Assembly (NCBI GenBank): GCA_016871275.1
Contig: VFZG01000027.1
Coordinates: 1 to 46,635, forward strand
Source: Acidimicrobiia bacterium
GTDB taxonomy: Bacteria > Acidobacteriota > Vicinamibacteria > Vicinamibacterales > UBA2999
DNA length: 46,635 nt
Direction of reading: 5' to 3'
Under the pieces are notes generated by a model, which ran no database searches, had not been told where the DNA came from, and worked only from the letters and a program-made list of their open reading frames with translations. Of this stretch, positions 33,464-41,515 are shown in pieces. How positions within the stretch are numbered: position 1 is the first letter of the stretch; every line of letters starts with the position of its first letter. A program made the translations under genes and the position numbers.

Positions 33464-35133
33464 TGCAGACCAACAAGTTGTGCGCAGTGCTCCTCGCGGC
33501 GACTCTGAGCACCGCGGTCGCGGCATCGGGTCCTGCTGACATTGCGAATGCCGCACAGGCGAAAGATGCGGCTGCCGTCAGGAAGCTGTTGAAGGATGGC
33601 GCCGACGTCAACGCCGCGCAGGGCGACGGCATGACGGCGCTGCACTGGGCCGCGCTCAACGGCGATGCGGAGCTGGCGTCCATGCTGTTGTATGCGGGCG
33701 CGAATGTCGGCGCGAAGACGCGTATTGGCGGCTACACGCCGCTGCACCTGGCCGCCCAGGTCGGTGCCGCGAACGTGATCGCGCCGCTGATTGCATCCGG
33801 TGCCCCGGTGGCAGCTGCGACATCAACCGGCGCCACCGCGTTGATGCAGGCCGCCCATTCCGGCAGCACCGAAGCGGTGCGCATCCTGATCGAGAACGGT
33901 TCGGACGTGAACGCGAAGGAGACCGCCAACGGCCAGACGGCGTTGATGTTTGCCGCCGCCTCCGATCGCACCGACGTCGTGAAGATGCTGCTCGCGCGCG
34001 GCGCCGACCTTGCCGCCACCTCGCGTGTCCAGGACTTCTCGGCCCTGACGACAAGCGCGCAGGTGGATCAGGCTGGTGTGCCGGTTCAGGCGCAGGCCGC
34101 GCAGCGCGGCGACGTGCCCGGCGTGACGCGGCCGTTCAACTACAACGAATTGATCGGCAAGCACGGCGGCCTGGCGGCGCTGCACTTTGCGGCACGGCAG
34201 GGCTCGATGTCGGCGGTCGAGGCGCTGTTGGCCGCCGGCGCCGACGTGAATCAGCGGTGTGCCGGGGACCAGACGACGCCAATCATCGTGGCGGCGGTGA
34301 ACGGCCATTTCGACCTGGTCAGCTATCTGCTGGACCAGGGCGCGAATCCGAACCTGGTGAGCGAAGGCGGCATGTTCCCGCTCTACGCGGTGCTCAATAC
34401 CCAGTGGCAGCCGCGATCGTTCTATCCGCAGCCCCGCGCCTATCTGCAGCAGAAGACGGACTACCTGACGTTGATGAAGAAGCTGCTCGACAAGGGTGCC
34501 GATCCCAACGCGCGCATCTATCGCAAGCCGTGGTTCACCGAGTACAACTTCGAGCTGCTGCGCACGGACGATTCAGGTGCGAGCGCGTTCTGGCGCGCCG
34601 CCTGGGGCGCCGACATCGCGGCGATGAAGCTGCTCGTCGAGCACGGCGCCGATCCCAACATCCGCACGATGAAGATCGCCTCCCGCGGTTTCGGCCAGGG
34701 CGGCACGCGCGGCGGCAGCGACACGGATCCGCTGGGCCGAGCCCCGATGCCGACTGGCGGCCCCGGCGCGACGCCGCTGATCGCCGTCGCCGGCACCGGC
34801 TATAGCGAGGGCTTTGCCGGCAATGCGCATCGCTACGCGCCGACCGGCTTGCTCGCCGCCGCCAAGTACCTGGTGGATGAACTGAGTGCCGACGTCAATG
34901 CCGAAGACGAGGACGGTAACACCGCGGTGCACAACGCCGCCTCGCGCGGCGACAACGAGATGATCCTGTACCTGGTGTCGAAGGGCGCCGACGTGAAGAA
35001 AATCAACCGGCGCGGCCAGACCACGGTGGACCTGGCCAACGGCCCCGTGCAGCGCACGCAGCCCTATCCAGAGACGATCAAGCTGTTAGAGGGGATGGGC
35101 GCGAAGAACAACCACAAGTGCGTGAGCTGCTAG
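33463..35133 (+). CDS. exported ankyrin-repeat protein ending in CXXC
   Basis: 556-aa protein with a signal peptide (ending STAVAAS) and about ten ankyrin repeats in two blocks (roughly 25-190 and 220-540). Examples are DGMTALHWAALNGDAELASM, GYTPLHLAAQVG and NTAVHNAASRGDNEMILYL. Between them and in the middle lies a non-ankyrin insert rich in Gly/Pro. The last six residues are HKCVSC, a CXXC that stops one residue short of a haem motif. Ankyrin repeats bind proteins, so it may tether the DUF1592/DUF1552 pair. The ATG overlaps the DUF1552 stop by one base. Exported ankyrin proteins next to this pair appear to be a lineage feature (inference). Confidence 0.88.
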   Translation: MQTNKLCAVLLAATLSTAVAASGPADIANAAQAKDAAAVRKLLKDGADVNAAQGDGMTALHWAALNGDAELASMLLYAGANVGAKTRIGGYTPLHLAAQVGAANVIAPLIASGAPVAAATSTGATALMQAAHSGSTEAVRILIENGSDVNAKETANGQTALMFAAASDRTDVVKMLLARGADLAATSRVQDFSALTTSAQVDQAGVPVQAQAAQRGDVPGVTRPFNYNELIGKHGGLAALHFAARQGSMSAVEALLAAGADVNQRCAGDQTTPIIVAAVNGHFDLVSYLLDQGANPNLVSEGGMFPLYAVLNTQWQPRSFYPQPRAYLQQKTDYLTLMKKLLDKGADPNARIYRKPWFTEYNFELLRTDDSGASAFWRAAWGADIAAMKLLVEHGADPNIRTMKIASRGFGQGGTRGGSDTDPLGRAPMPTGGPGATPLIAVAGTGYSEGFAGNAHRYAPTGLLAAAKYLVDELSADVNAEDEDGNTAVHNAASRGDNEMILYLVSKGADVKKINRRGQTTVDLANGPVQRTQPYPETIKLLEGMGAKNNHKCVSC

Positions 35134-35150
35134 AGGATGGGGGTCGGGGT

Positions 35151-35220
35151 TTAAGGGCTTAGGGGCTTAAGGGCTTAGAAACCTCTGGGCCCATAGGCTC
35201 CTAAGCCCCTAGGCCCCTAA
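35151..35220. terminator. long inverted repeat between convergent genes
   Basis: TTAGGGGCTTAAGGGCTTAG (35159-35178) matches the inverse of 35201-35220 at 18 of 20 positions, with a 22-nt loop containing GGGCCC. The left arm is made of tandem GGGCTTA units. It separates the ankyrin gene from the convergent aldolase-like gene and includes the latter's TAG stop. A bidirectional terminator function is plausible. Confidence 0.55.
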
Positions 35221-36218
35221 TTCCTCCCACCCGCTTTCTTCCCGATCTCGATCGCCTTGAATCCCGCATCGCCCCAGTTCATCACGAACACGCTGAAGCC
35301 CTGCTTCATGCGCATCTCGATGTCGGTGGGTGAGGCGGGGTAGCCGCACGGCACCTTGAACTCCTTGCACGCGGCCAGCACCTTCTGAATCGATGCTTCC
35401 CACGCCGCTTCATCGAGCTGGCGCGTGCCGTCCGGCTGCTGGGTCGTGAACAACCCGCGCAGCGTGCCGGCGCCCGGCCACAGTACGCCGACGCCCTTCA
35501 CGGCGGCGATCTCGCGCACCTTGTCGAGGCCAGCCTTGCTTTCGACAATCGTCCAGTTCACCAGCTCGCCGTTCCGGTTGAGCGGCCACAGGTCGGCCTT
35601 TTCCTTGTAGTCTTTCTCGCTCATGCCCCAGAACGCCGGCGCGTTGCCGACGTTGTCCGAGCGCGTGCCGCCCTTGGACGCGAAGCGCATTGCGTTGATG
35701 CCGGTCTGCACTTCCTCGGCGCTCTCGGCGCTGACGAACATGATGCCGGTGACGCCCATGTTCAACTGGCGTCCGATGTTCTCGGCGGCTTTGGGATTGC
35801 CGGCAATCTCGTTCATCTTCACGACGACGGACTTGGCGAGGCGCGGCTGCGGTGCCTTGAGCAGGAGGCCGGCGGTGGCCATGCCGTTCATCAACTGCTG
35901 GAACTGGGTGGCGGCGCTGTCGAAGTTGCCTTCCATGCTGCCGTCGAAAATGAAGTCGCTGTTGGCGAACCCGACGGCTTCCTTGGCGATCTCGGCCGGT
36001 GACTTCGGAGGCAGCGCGTCGGCAGGAGGCGTGGCGGGGCGGGCGGCGCCGGAGGGACCGCCGCCACCGAAGCGGCGATTGCTCGGCGCATAGAGCCCGA
36101 ACACGGGCTTCTTGGCGGCCAGCAACTCAACCATCGGGTTGAATCGCGTTGGGGCCTCGGCGGTTGCGAGCGTTCCCGCCGCCACCGCAACAATCGTGAT
36201 CGCCAGAACTGCACGCAT
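35217..36218 (-). CDS. exported HpcH/HpaI aldolase-like protein, apparently degenerate
   Basis: 333-aa protein with a signal peptide (LAITIVAVAAGTLATA) and an aldolase-superfamily barrel. It starts PMVELLAAKKPVFGLYAPSN, followed by a Gly/Pro/Ala-rich loop, SDFIFDGSMEGNFDS, KSVVVKMNEIAGNP, VTGIMFVSAESAEEV, WTIVESKAGLDKV and VLWPGAGTLRGLF. The family's catalytic His (EHG) and metal-site Asp (GP.DL) positions read EGN and PGAGTL, so both seem missing; the VRI arginine is replaced by Lys, while the ESK glutamate is kept. It is a distant paralogue of 27103-27888 and converges on the ankyrin operon. The ATG at 36218 follows GGAGAAG. Confidence 0.8.
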   Translation of the reverse strand: MRAVLAITIVAVAAGTLATAEAPTRFNPMVELLAAKKPVFGLYAPSNRRFGGGGPSGAARPATPPADALPPKSPAEIAKEAVGFANSDFIFDGSMEGNFDSAATQFQQLMNGMATAGLLLKAPQPRLAKSVVVKMNEIAGNPKAAENIGRQLNMGVTGIMFVSAESAEEVQTGINAMRFASKGGTRSDNVGNAPAFWGMSEKDYKEKADLWPLNRNGELVNWTIVESKAGLDKVREIAAVKGVGVLWPGAGTLRGLFTTQQPDGTRQLDEAAWEASIQKVLAACKEFKVPCGYPASPTDIEMRMKQGFSVFVMNWGDAGFKAIEIGKKAGGRN

Positions 36219-36258
36219 GGTCTTCTCCACGTACGCAGAGACCGCATCGAATTCCGCT

Positions 36259-36281
36259 GGTGCGGGGTCAGTCCCCGTTAC
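36259..36281 (+). repeat. solitary REP sequence
   Basis: All 23 bp match the REPs that bound the transposase at 15579-16340 (core CGGGG-TCAGT-CCCCG); the flanking ACAAA is shared with the left copy only. It stands alone about 20 kb from the transposase, upstream of a decayed ankyrin gene, as expected of a non-autonomous REP dispersed by the RAYT. Confidence 0.88.
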
Positions 36282-36422
36282 AAACGGCAGTATATGCTGC
36301 AAACAGTGAAGGAATTGCGATGGCGGGTGGCGGTGACAAGAGAAGACGAACGGGGCGGAGCCCTGCATCGCGCCCTCGAGGATGCGTTGCACTGAGCGCG
36401 CTGCTGATACTCGCGGCCGAGC

Positions 36423-36927
36423 CTGGCGGCGCACGTCGAGACCGTCGGTCATCCAGGTTCGCCGGTCCACCGCTTCGCGCGCGCCATCGAGGCAGTGATT
36501 GACGGCGACCTGACCACGCAGCCCAACGGCGCCGGCCATTGGACATCGCCCATTGAGACAGCGCTCGTGTTCAACATGCTCGAGGGGGTTCATCGGCTGG
36601 TGGAGCGAGGTGCTGCGGTGGAGCGCCTTGCCGTGGCCGCCGGTCTCGGCCGTCTCGATGACGTCAGGCGGATGTTGCCGGCGGCGTCTGCCCTCGACCG
36701 CCGGCGAAGATCCCAATCGATTCAATCCGCCGGGCACGCACGCCCACACTCGGCCCCTGCACCAGGCCGTCGCGGCCGGTCATCTGGACGTGGTGAAAGT
36801 GCTCATCGAACGTGGCGCCCGCCTCGACATCCGCGACACGATCCATCACGGCACGCCGCTTTGTTGGGTGCAGTACTGCGGCCAGCCGGCGATCGCCGAA
36901 TACCTGGAATCCTGCGGCGCGGCCTAG
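36423..36927 (+). pseudogene. decayed ankyrin-repeat gene
   Basis: One frame reads LAAHVETVGHPGSPVHRFAR, then IEAVIDGDLTT, SPIETALVFNMLEGVHRLVE and GLGRLDDVRRMLP up to about 36700. Similarity then continues in another frame, GEDPNRFNPPGTHAHTRPLH, VAAGHLDVVKVLIERGARLD and GQPAIAEYLESCGAA, ending at 36927. This shows at least one frameshift. Upstream of 36407 the first frame is stopped and no start is found, and the expected central repeats are absent, so there was probably also an internal deletion. The 36282-36422 stretch shows nothing else that can be supported. It belonged to a cytoplasmic ankyrin family without signal peptide. Confidence 0.65.
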
Positions 36928-36973
36928 CGTCACCCGTCCCCGCGCGGGAGCGAGTCGGGCTAGACTGCCTCGC

Positions 36974-39900
36974 ATGCGAACCCTTCTGCTCGTGGCGCTC
37001 TCGGCGGCTGCTGTCTCTGCCCAGTCGTCCGGCGGCGTTGTGCCCCGCCCGTATTTCACCGAGCCGGCCATCTCGCCGGACCGCAGTGAAATCGCCTTCG
37101 TCTCGGGAGGCGATATCTGGGCGGTGTCGGCCGGCGGCGGGGAAGCGCGGCTGCTGCTGTCGCACCCCGCCAACGAGTCGCGGCCGTTCTACTCGCCCGA
37201 CGGCAAACGGCTCGCGTTCATCTCGAATCGCACCGGCGGCGGCGACATCTATCTCCTGACGTTCGCGACCAGCGAAGTCATCCGGCTGACCTTTGACGAT
37301 GGCCATGAGCAGTTGGATGGATGGTCGCGCGACGGGAGGTGGATCTACTTCTCGTCGACCAGCCACGACATCGCCGGGATGAACGACGTGTTCCGCGTCA
37401 GCGCCGACGGTGGCACACCCATGGAAATCGCCGCCGATCGCTACACGAACGAGTTCTTCTCAGCCGAATCACCGAATGGCTCCGCGATGGCGATTACGGC
37501 GCGGTCCACCGCCTCCGGCCAGTGGTGGCGCAACGGCCGCAGCCATCTCGACGAAGCGGAAGTGTGGATTGCTCGTGACGGGGCGGCGCCGTCGTATCAA
37601 CCCGTCACGACCGGCGGCGCCAAGGAGATGTGGCCGATGTGGGCGGCCGACGGCAACGCGCTCTTCTACGTCTCCGATCGCGGCGGCGTTCAGAACGTCT
37701 GGAGCAAGGCGGTCACTGGCACCGCGGCGCCCCGCCAACTCACGAACTTCACGCGAGGGCGCGTGCTGTGGCCGTCGCTCTCAGCGGATGGGCGGTTGAT
37801 GGCGTTCGAGCATGACTTCGAAATCTGGACGCTGGACACCACGACGAACGCGGCTTCGCGGGTCGCCATCACCAGGCGCGGCGCCCCGGCGGCGACGGGC
37901 GTCGAGCACGTGACGCTCACCGAGGGCTTCACGGATCTCGCGCTGTCGCCGGACGGACGGAAAGTCGCCGTCGTCGTTCGCGGTGAAGTGTTTGCGGCTT
38001 CGTCCAAGGACGGCGGCGATGCGACGCGGCTGACGCGGACGGTTGAGAGCGAAGCGCACCTGGCGTGGTCACCCGACAGCCGCACGCTGGTCTACTCGTC
38101 CGATCGTGATGGCGCAACGCGCCTGTTTCTCTACGACTTCACGCAACGCAGCGAAACCCCGTTGACCACCGGTGCCGACACCGACCATTCGCCGCGGTTC
38201 TCGCCTGACGGCAAGCGCGTCGCGTTCATTCGGGGAGATGCCGAGCTGCGTACCGTCGATGTGGCGTCGAAGGCCGAACGCGTCATTGCCCGCGGGATGT
38301 TCGATCGTCCGCCGTTTGCGGCTGAGCCGCCGTTTGCGTGGTCGCCCGATGGCCAATGGCTGGCGTTTCTGACCACGGGGGCGAAGGCCTTCACCAACGT
38401 CAGCATCGTCGATGCCGACGGCAAGAACGCCAGGGCCGCGAGCTTTGTGGCGAACGCGTTTGCCAACACCATTTCGTGGGCGCCGAACGGCAGGGCGATC
38501 TATTTCGATACGGGTCAACGCACCGAGCAGCGGCAGATCGCCCGCATCGACCTGACGCCCCGGACGCCGCAGTTCCGCGAGGATCAGTTCCGCGACCTCT
38601 TCCGCGAGGAGCCGGCCAAGCCGGTGCCGACCGCGCCGAAGCCCGAGCCTGCGGCGCCCGTGGTCGATCCCGCGCCTGCGCCAGCATCCGGCGAGCCGAT
38701 CGTGTTCGAGGGTATCCGCCAGCGGCTGTCGCTGCTGCCAACGGGCATCGATGCCGGTTCGCAACGCATCAGCCCTGACGGAAAGACCCTGCTGCTCAAC
38801 GGGCGCGCGGCCGGGCAGCAGAACCTCTACACGTTTTCGATCGATGAGCTGTCGACGGACGCACCGGTTGCGCGTCAGTTGACGTCGACCCCCGGCAACA
38901 AGAGCGACGCCGACTTCACCCCTGACGGCAAGGAGGTCTACCTCCTCGAGCAGGGCCGCATCAGCATCGTCACCGTGGAAAACCGCCAGTCACGCCGCCT
39001 GGCCATCGCCGCCGAGATGGATGTGGACTTTGCGAAGGAGAAGGTCGCGATCTTCCAGCAGGCGTGGGCGTTCCAGCGGCACAACTTCTTCGATCCCAAG
39101 TTCAACGGCGTGAACTGGAACACCGTGCGCGAACAGTATGCGCCGCTGATCTCCGGCGCATCGACGCGCGATGAAATGCGCCGGCTGCTCAACCTGATGG
39201 TCGGCGAGCTCAACGCATCGCATTTGGGTGTGAACGCCCCGGCGGGTGGAGCGCCGGTGGTTGGCAAGCTTGGACTGCGTTTCGATCGGAGGGTCTACGA
39301 ACAGAGGGGCCGCTTCAGAGTCACCGACGTCATTCCGCTGACGCCGGCGTCGGTGGCCGGCATTCGGGCCGGGGAGTATCTCTTCTCGGTGGATGGGACG
39401 GTGCTGGGGGCGCGCGTGAGTCTCCAGCAGGTGTTGAGCCACACCATCAACCGGCGCATTGACCTGGTGGTGGCGACCGACGAGGCCGGCGCCAATCGCA
39501 GGACGGTCGCGGTGCGGCCGACCAACCAGGCGACCGAGAAGAATCTGCTTTACCGGCAGTGGGTCGAGCAGAATCGCGCCTATGTGGCCAAGGCCAGCGG
39601 CGGCCGCCTGGGCTACGTGCATATGTTCGACATGTCGGACGTGGCGCTGAACCAGTTGAACATCGATCTCGATACCGAGAATCACGCCCGCGACGGCGTG
39701 GTGATTGACGTGCGCAACAACAACGGCGGTTTCGTGAACATGTATGCGCTCGACGTGTTCGCGCGCAAGAACTACCTGACCATGACGTCGCGTGGCGGTC
39801 CGTCGGCGCCCGGCCGCAGCGTGCTGGGGCAGCGCGCGCTCGGCGCGCCGACCGTGCTGGTGACGAATCAGCACTCGTTGTCGGATGCGGAGGATTTCAC

Positions 39901-40183
39901 CGAGGGCTACCGCGCGCTGAAGCTGGGAAAAGTCGTGGGCGAGCCGACCTCGGGATGGATCGTCTACACGTCGAACATGCCGCTGATCGACGGCACCATT
40001 CTTCGCATCCCGAGCACCCGCGTCGACGATGTCAACGGCAAGATGATGGAGCAGGCCCCGCGGCAGGTTGACGTCGCGGTGAAGCGGCCGGTGGGTGAGT
40101 CGTACACCGGCCGGGACATCCAGCTCGATGCGGCGGTGAAGGAGTTGCTGGCGCAGTTGGGCGGCCGCCAAGCTACGCCGTAG
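36974..40183 (+). CDS. tricorn protease homologue, S41 family
   Basis: 1069-aa exported peptidase. A signal peptide (MRTLLLVALSAAAVSAQ) precedes a WD40/PD40-like propeller region (about 20-630) with repeated SPDGKRLAFISNR-type motifs. An Ala/Pro linker, a further short propeller, then the C1/PDZ/C2 catalytic core follow (about 690-1060). The putative catalytic His750 (NASHLG) and Ser970 (QHSLSDAEDF) lie in the tricorn positions; TSGWIVYT follows. Tricorn-type enzymes cut peptides into short products. The ATG at 36974 begins the signal peptide and is preceded by TAGACT only 7 nt upstream, suggesting a leaderless mRNA. The open frame extending upstream belongs to the ankyrin remnant region. Confidence 0.9.
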   Translation: MRTLLLVALSAAAVSAQSSGGVVPRPYFTEPAISPDRSEIAFVSGGDIWAVSAGGGEARLLLSHPANESRPFYSPDGKRLAFISNRTGGGDIYLLTFATSEVIRLTFDDGHEQLDGWSRDGRWIYFSSTSHDIAGMNDVFRVSADGGTPMEIAADRYTNEFFSAESPNGSAMAITARSTASGQWWRNGRSHLDEAEVWIARDGAAPSYQPVTTGGAKEMWPMWAADGNALFYVSDRGGVQNVWSKAVTGTAAPRQLTNFTRGRVLWPSLSADGRLMAFEHDFEIWTLDTTTNAASRVAITRRGAPAATGVEHVTLTEGFTDLALSPDGRKVAVVVRGEVFAASSKDGGDATRLTRTVESEAHLAWSPDSRTLVYSSDRDGATRLFLYDFTQRSETPLTTGADTDHSPRFSPDGKRVAFIRGDAELRTVDVASKAERVIARGMFDRPPFAAEPPFAWSPDGQWLAFLTTGAKAFTNVSIVDADGKNARAASFVANAFANTISWAPNGRAIYFDTGQRTEQRQIARIDLTPRTPQFREDQFRDLFREEPAKPVPTAPKPEPAAPVVDPAPAPASGEPIVFEGIRQRLSLLPTGIDAGSQRISPDGKTLLLNGRAAGQQNLYTFSIDELSTDAPVARQLTSTPGNKSDADFTPDGKEVYLLEQGRISIVTVENRQSRRLAIAAEMDVDFAKEKVAIFQQAWAFQRHNFFDPKFNGVNWNTVREQYAPLISGASTRDEMRRLLNLMVGELNASHLGVNAPAGGAPVVGKLGLRFDRRVYEQRGRFRVTDVIPLTPASVAGIRAGEYLFSVDGTVLGARVSLQQVLSHTINRRIDLVVATDEAGANRRTVAVRPTNQATEKNLLYRQWVEQNRAYVAKASGGRLGYVHMFDMSDVALNQLNIDLDTENHARDGVVIDVRNNNGGFVNMYALDVFARKNYLTMTSRGGPSAPGRSVLGQRALGAPTVLVTNQHSLSDAEDFTEGYRALKLGKVVGEPTSGWIVYTSNMPLIDGTILRIPSTRVDDVNGKMMEQAPRQVDVAVKRPVGESYTGRDIQLDAAVKELLAQLGGRQATP

Positions 40184-40270
40184 CGCTCGGGATGCCCCTG
40201 TCAGTCTTATGGATGTATTACATAAAGCCTCGTAAATCGTTGCAAGTAGAGGTGTTAAGGCTGTAACCGA

Positions 40271-40345
40271 GGTTGGATCGGTGGCATCCAACCAAGTGTC
40301 TGGCTGTCTCGCCGTAGCGCGCAGGCGCGAAGGCAGATAAGCTGG
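40271..40345. repeat. palindromic element containing TGTCTCGCCGTAGC, copy 1
   Basis: In the 222-bp gap before the tmRNA gene, GGTTGGAT (40271-40278) and ATCCAACC (40286-40293) form a hairpin. They are followed by TGTCTCGCCGTAGC (40305-40318) and GCGCGAAGGCAGATA. The same 14-mer followed by GGCGAAGGCGGACA occurs at 46456-46502. The rest of the gap (40184-40270) has only a loose TTATG/CATAA palindrome; the tmRNA promoter must lie here but no convincing boxes are seen. Confidence 0.5.
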
Positions 40346-40405
40346 GACCGTCAGTACGTGATCCAACCCGCCTGCGCGGCTGTGACGCTGGGGCGAGGAC
40401 CTCAT

Positions 40406-40754
40406 GGGGGCGATTTGGCTTCGACGGGGGTGCGGGATCGCGGAACGCGTGCCGAGGCCCATGCACCTCGTTAAACCCGTGGAAAAACAACGTAACTGCG
40501 AACGCAGACTACGCTCTCGCTGCTTAATAACCAGTGAGCGATCAACTCGAGAGTGCCTGCGGCTCGGGATTGATCGTCATTAAGTAGGCTGGTGGCCACG
40601 TTCCGACCTGAGGCGTGGCCATGAGACATATCGGGGATGGCGGCCGGGGCACTTGGCTCCGTTTCTAACCGGCTGCGACACGAGAACGGAGACACGCACG
40701 TAGTGATCTGCGACGACGTGTTCTCGGACGCGGGTTCAACTCCCGCCGCCTCCA
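40406..40754 (+). ncRNA. ssrA: transfer-messenger RNA
   Basis: 349-nt tmRNA that rescues stalled ribosomes by trans-translation. The 5' end GGGGGCGATTTGGCTTCGAC is canonical, and the acceptor stem pairs GGGGGCG (40406-40412) with CGCCTCC (40747-40753). The T-arm GGTTCAACTCC lies just before the 3' end. CCA is not encoded. The tag reading frame (40498-40527) encodes ANADYALAA followed by TAA TAA, ending in the LAA proteolysis signal. Pseudoknot-forming segments such as GGCTGGTGGCC lie between the tag and the 3' part. Confidence 0.97.
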
Positions 40755-40770
40755 CTACTTAACTGACTGA

Positions 40771-40797
40771 CTGCGTTGAAGTTCTACTTCGACGCAG
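40771..40797 (+). terminator. ssrA terminator hairpin
   Basis: CTGCGTTGAAGT and ACTTCGACGCAG form a 12-bp stem (one G-U pair) with a 3-nt TCT loop, 16 nt after the tmRNA 3' end. A modest pyrimidine-rich tail (TGTCCGTCTCC) follows. Confidence 0.65.
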
Positions 40798-40912
40798 TGT
40801 CCGTCTCCATCATGTCTCCACACCCATGCGGGTCGAGACGTCGGGTGGCCTGTGGGGGGGGAACTCCTGGAAACGAGCGGACACACGACGGCATCACCTG
40901 TTGGAGGAACGT

Positions 40913-41515
40913 ATGACCACAATACCGAAGGACGGGTTTATGAGCAGTATGTGGATCCGCGTAGCGTTGGCCAGTGCAGCACTCACGCTGACAGCGCCTA
41001 TGCAGATCCATGCGCAGACGTCTTACGACTATCGCGTGCTGGCTACGTCGAAGACGTCCACGCTCGAGAAGGAGATGAACGAGGCGGCGGGCGCCGGATT
41101 CCGGTTCTCGTTCGTGATGGGCGGGGAGACCGCCGTGGGCGGAAGCGAAGGCGTTGCCGTCCTTGCCCAGACCGGCCAAAGTGGGAGGTACTCGTACAAG
41201 CTTCTCGCCACGTCAAAGACGTCCACGATGCAGAAGGAGCTGCAGGAAGCGGCAGACGGAGGATTCGAGTATCGCGACCAAACGGTGTTCAAGTCTATGT
41301 TTGGCGGGCAGGAGGTCGTGTGCATCCTTGAGCGAGACAAAGAGGCGCCTCCCTCCAAGTATGACTACAAGCTCCTGGCGACCACCAAAACGTCCACTCT
41401 GGAGAGGGAACTCCGGGAAGCAGGGGCGGCCGGTTATGAAGTGGTGGGCATGACGGTATCGAAAACCGCGCTTGGCGGTAAGGAGCTGGTCGCCATTACG
41501 CGCAAGGCCAAGTGA
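40913..41515 (+). CDS. secreted protein of three tandem about 55-residue repeats
   Basis: 200-aa protein with a strong GGAGG ribosome-binding site, a signal peptide ending QIHAQ (about residue 35), and three copies of one unit. The copies (about 37-87, 92-141 and 149-197) share YDYKLLATTKTSTLEREL, EAAxxGFE and GGxExVxIxxR patterns. The unit resembles DUF4177-like small alpha/beta domains, but this is not certain. The stop overlaps the next gene (TGATG). It opens a four-gene block directly downstream of ssrA with visibly lower GC than its neighbours. Function is unknown. Confidence 0.82.
   Translation: MTTIPKDGFMSSMWIRVALASAALTLTAPMQIHAQTSYDYRVLATSKTSTLEKEMNEAAGAGFRFSFVMGGETAVGGSEGVAVLAQTGQSGRYSYKLLATSKTSTMQKELQEAADGGFEYRDQTVFKSMFGGQEVVCILERDKEAPPSKYDYKLLATTKTSTLERELREAGAAGYEVVGMTVSKTALGGKELVAITRKAK

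Noticed and set aside
40184-40230. TTATG...CATAA palindrome as an operator
   Set aside because: Arms are only 5 bp, in an AT-rich patch; too weak to support a site.
38990-40462. 490-codon minus-strand frame
   Set aside because: Antisense to the tricorn protease; composition is typical of GC-rich shadow frames.
40471-40755. 94-codon minus-strand frame over the tmRNA gene
   Set aside because: The region is fully accounted for by ssrA secondary structure and the tag frame on the other strand.
15613-40786. Shared 12-mer GTTGAAGTTCTA at 15613 and 40775
   Set aside because: Two 12-mers are expected to match by chance many times in a window of this size, and the flanks do not match.
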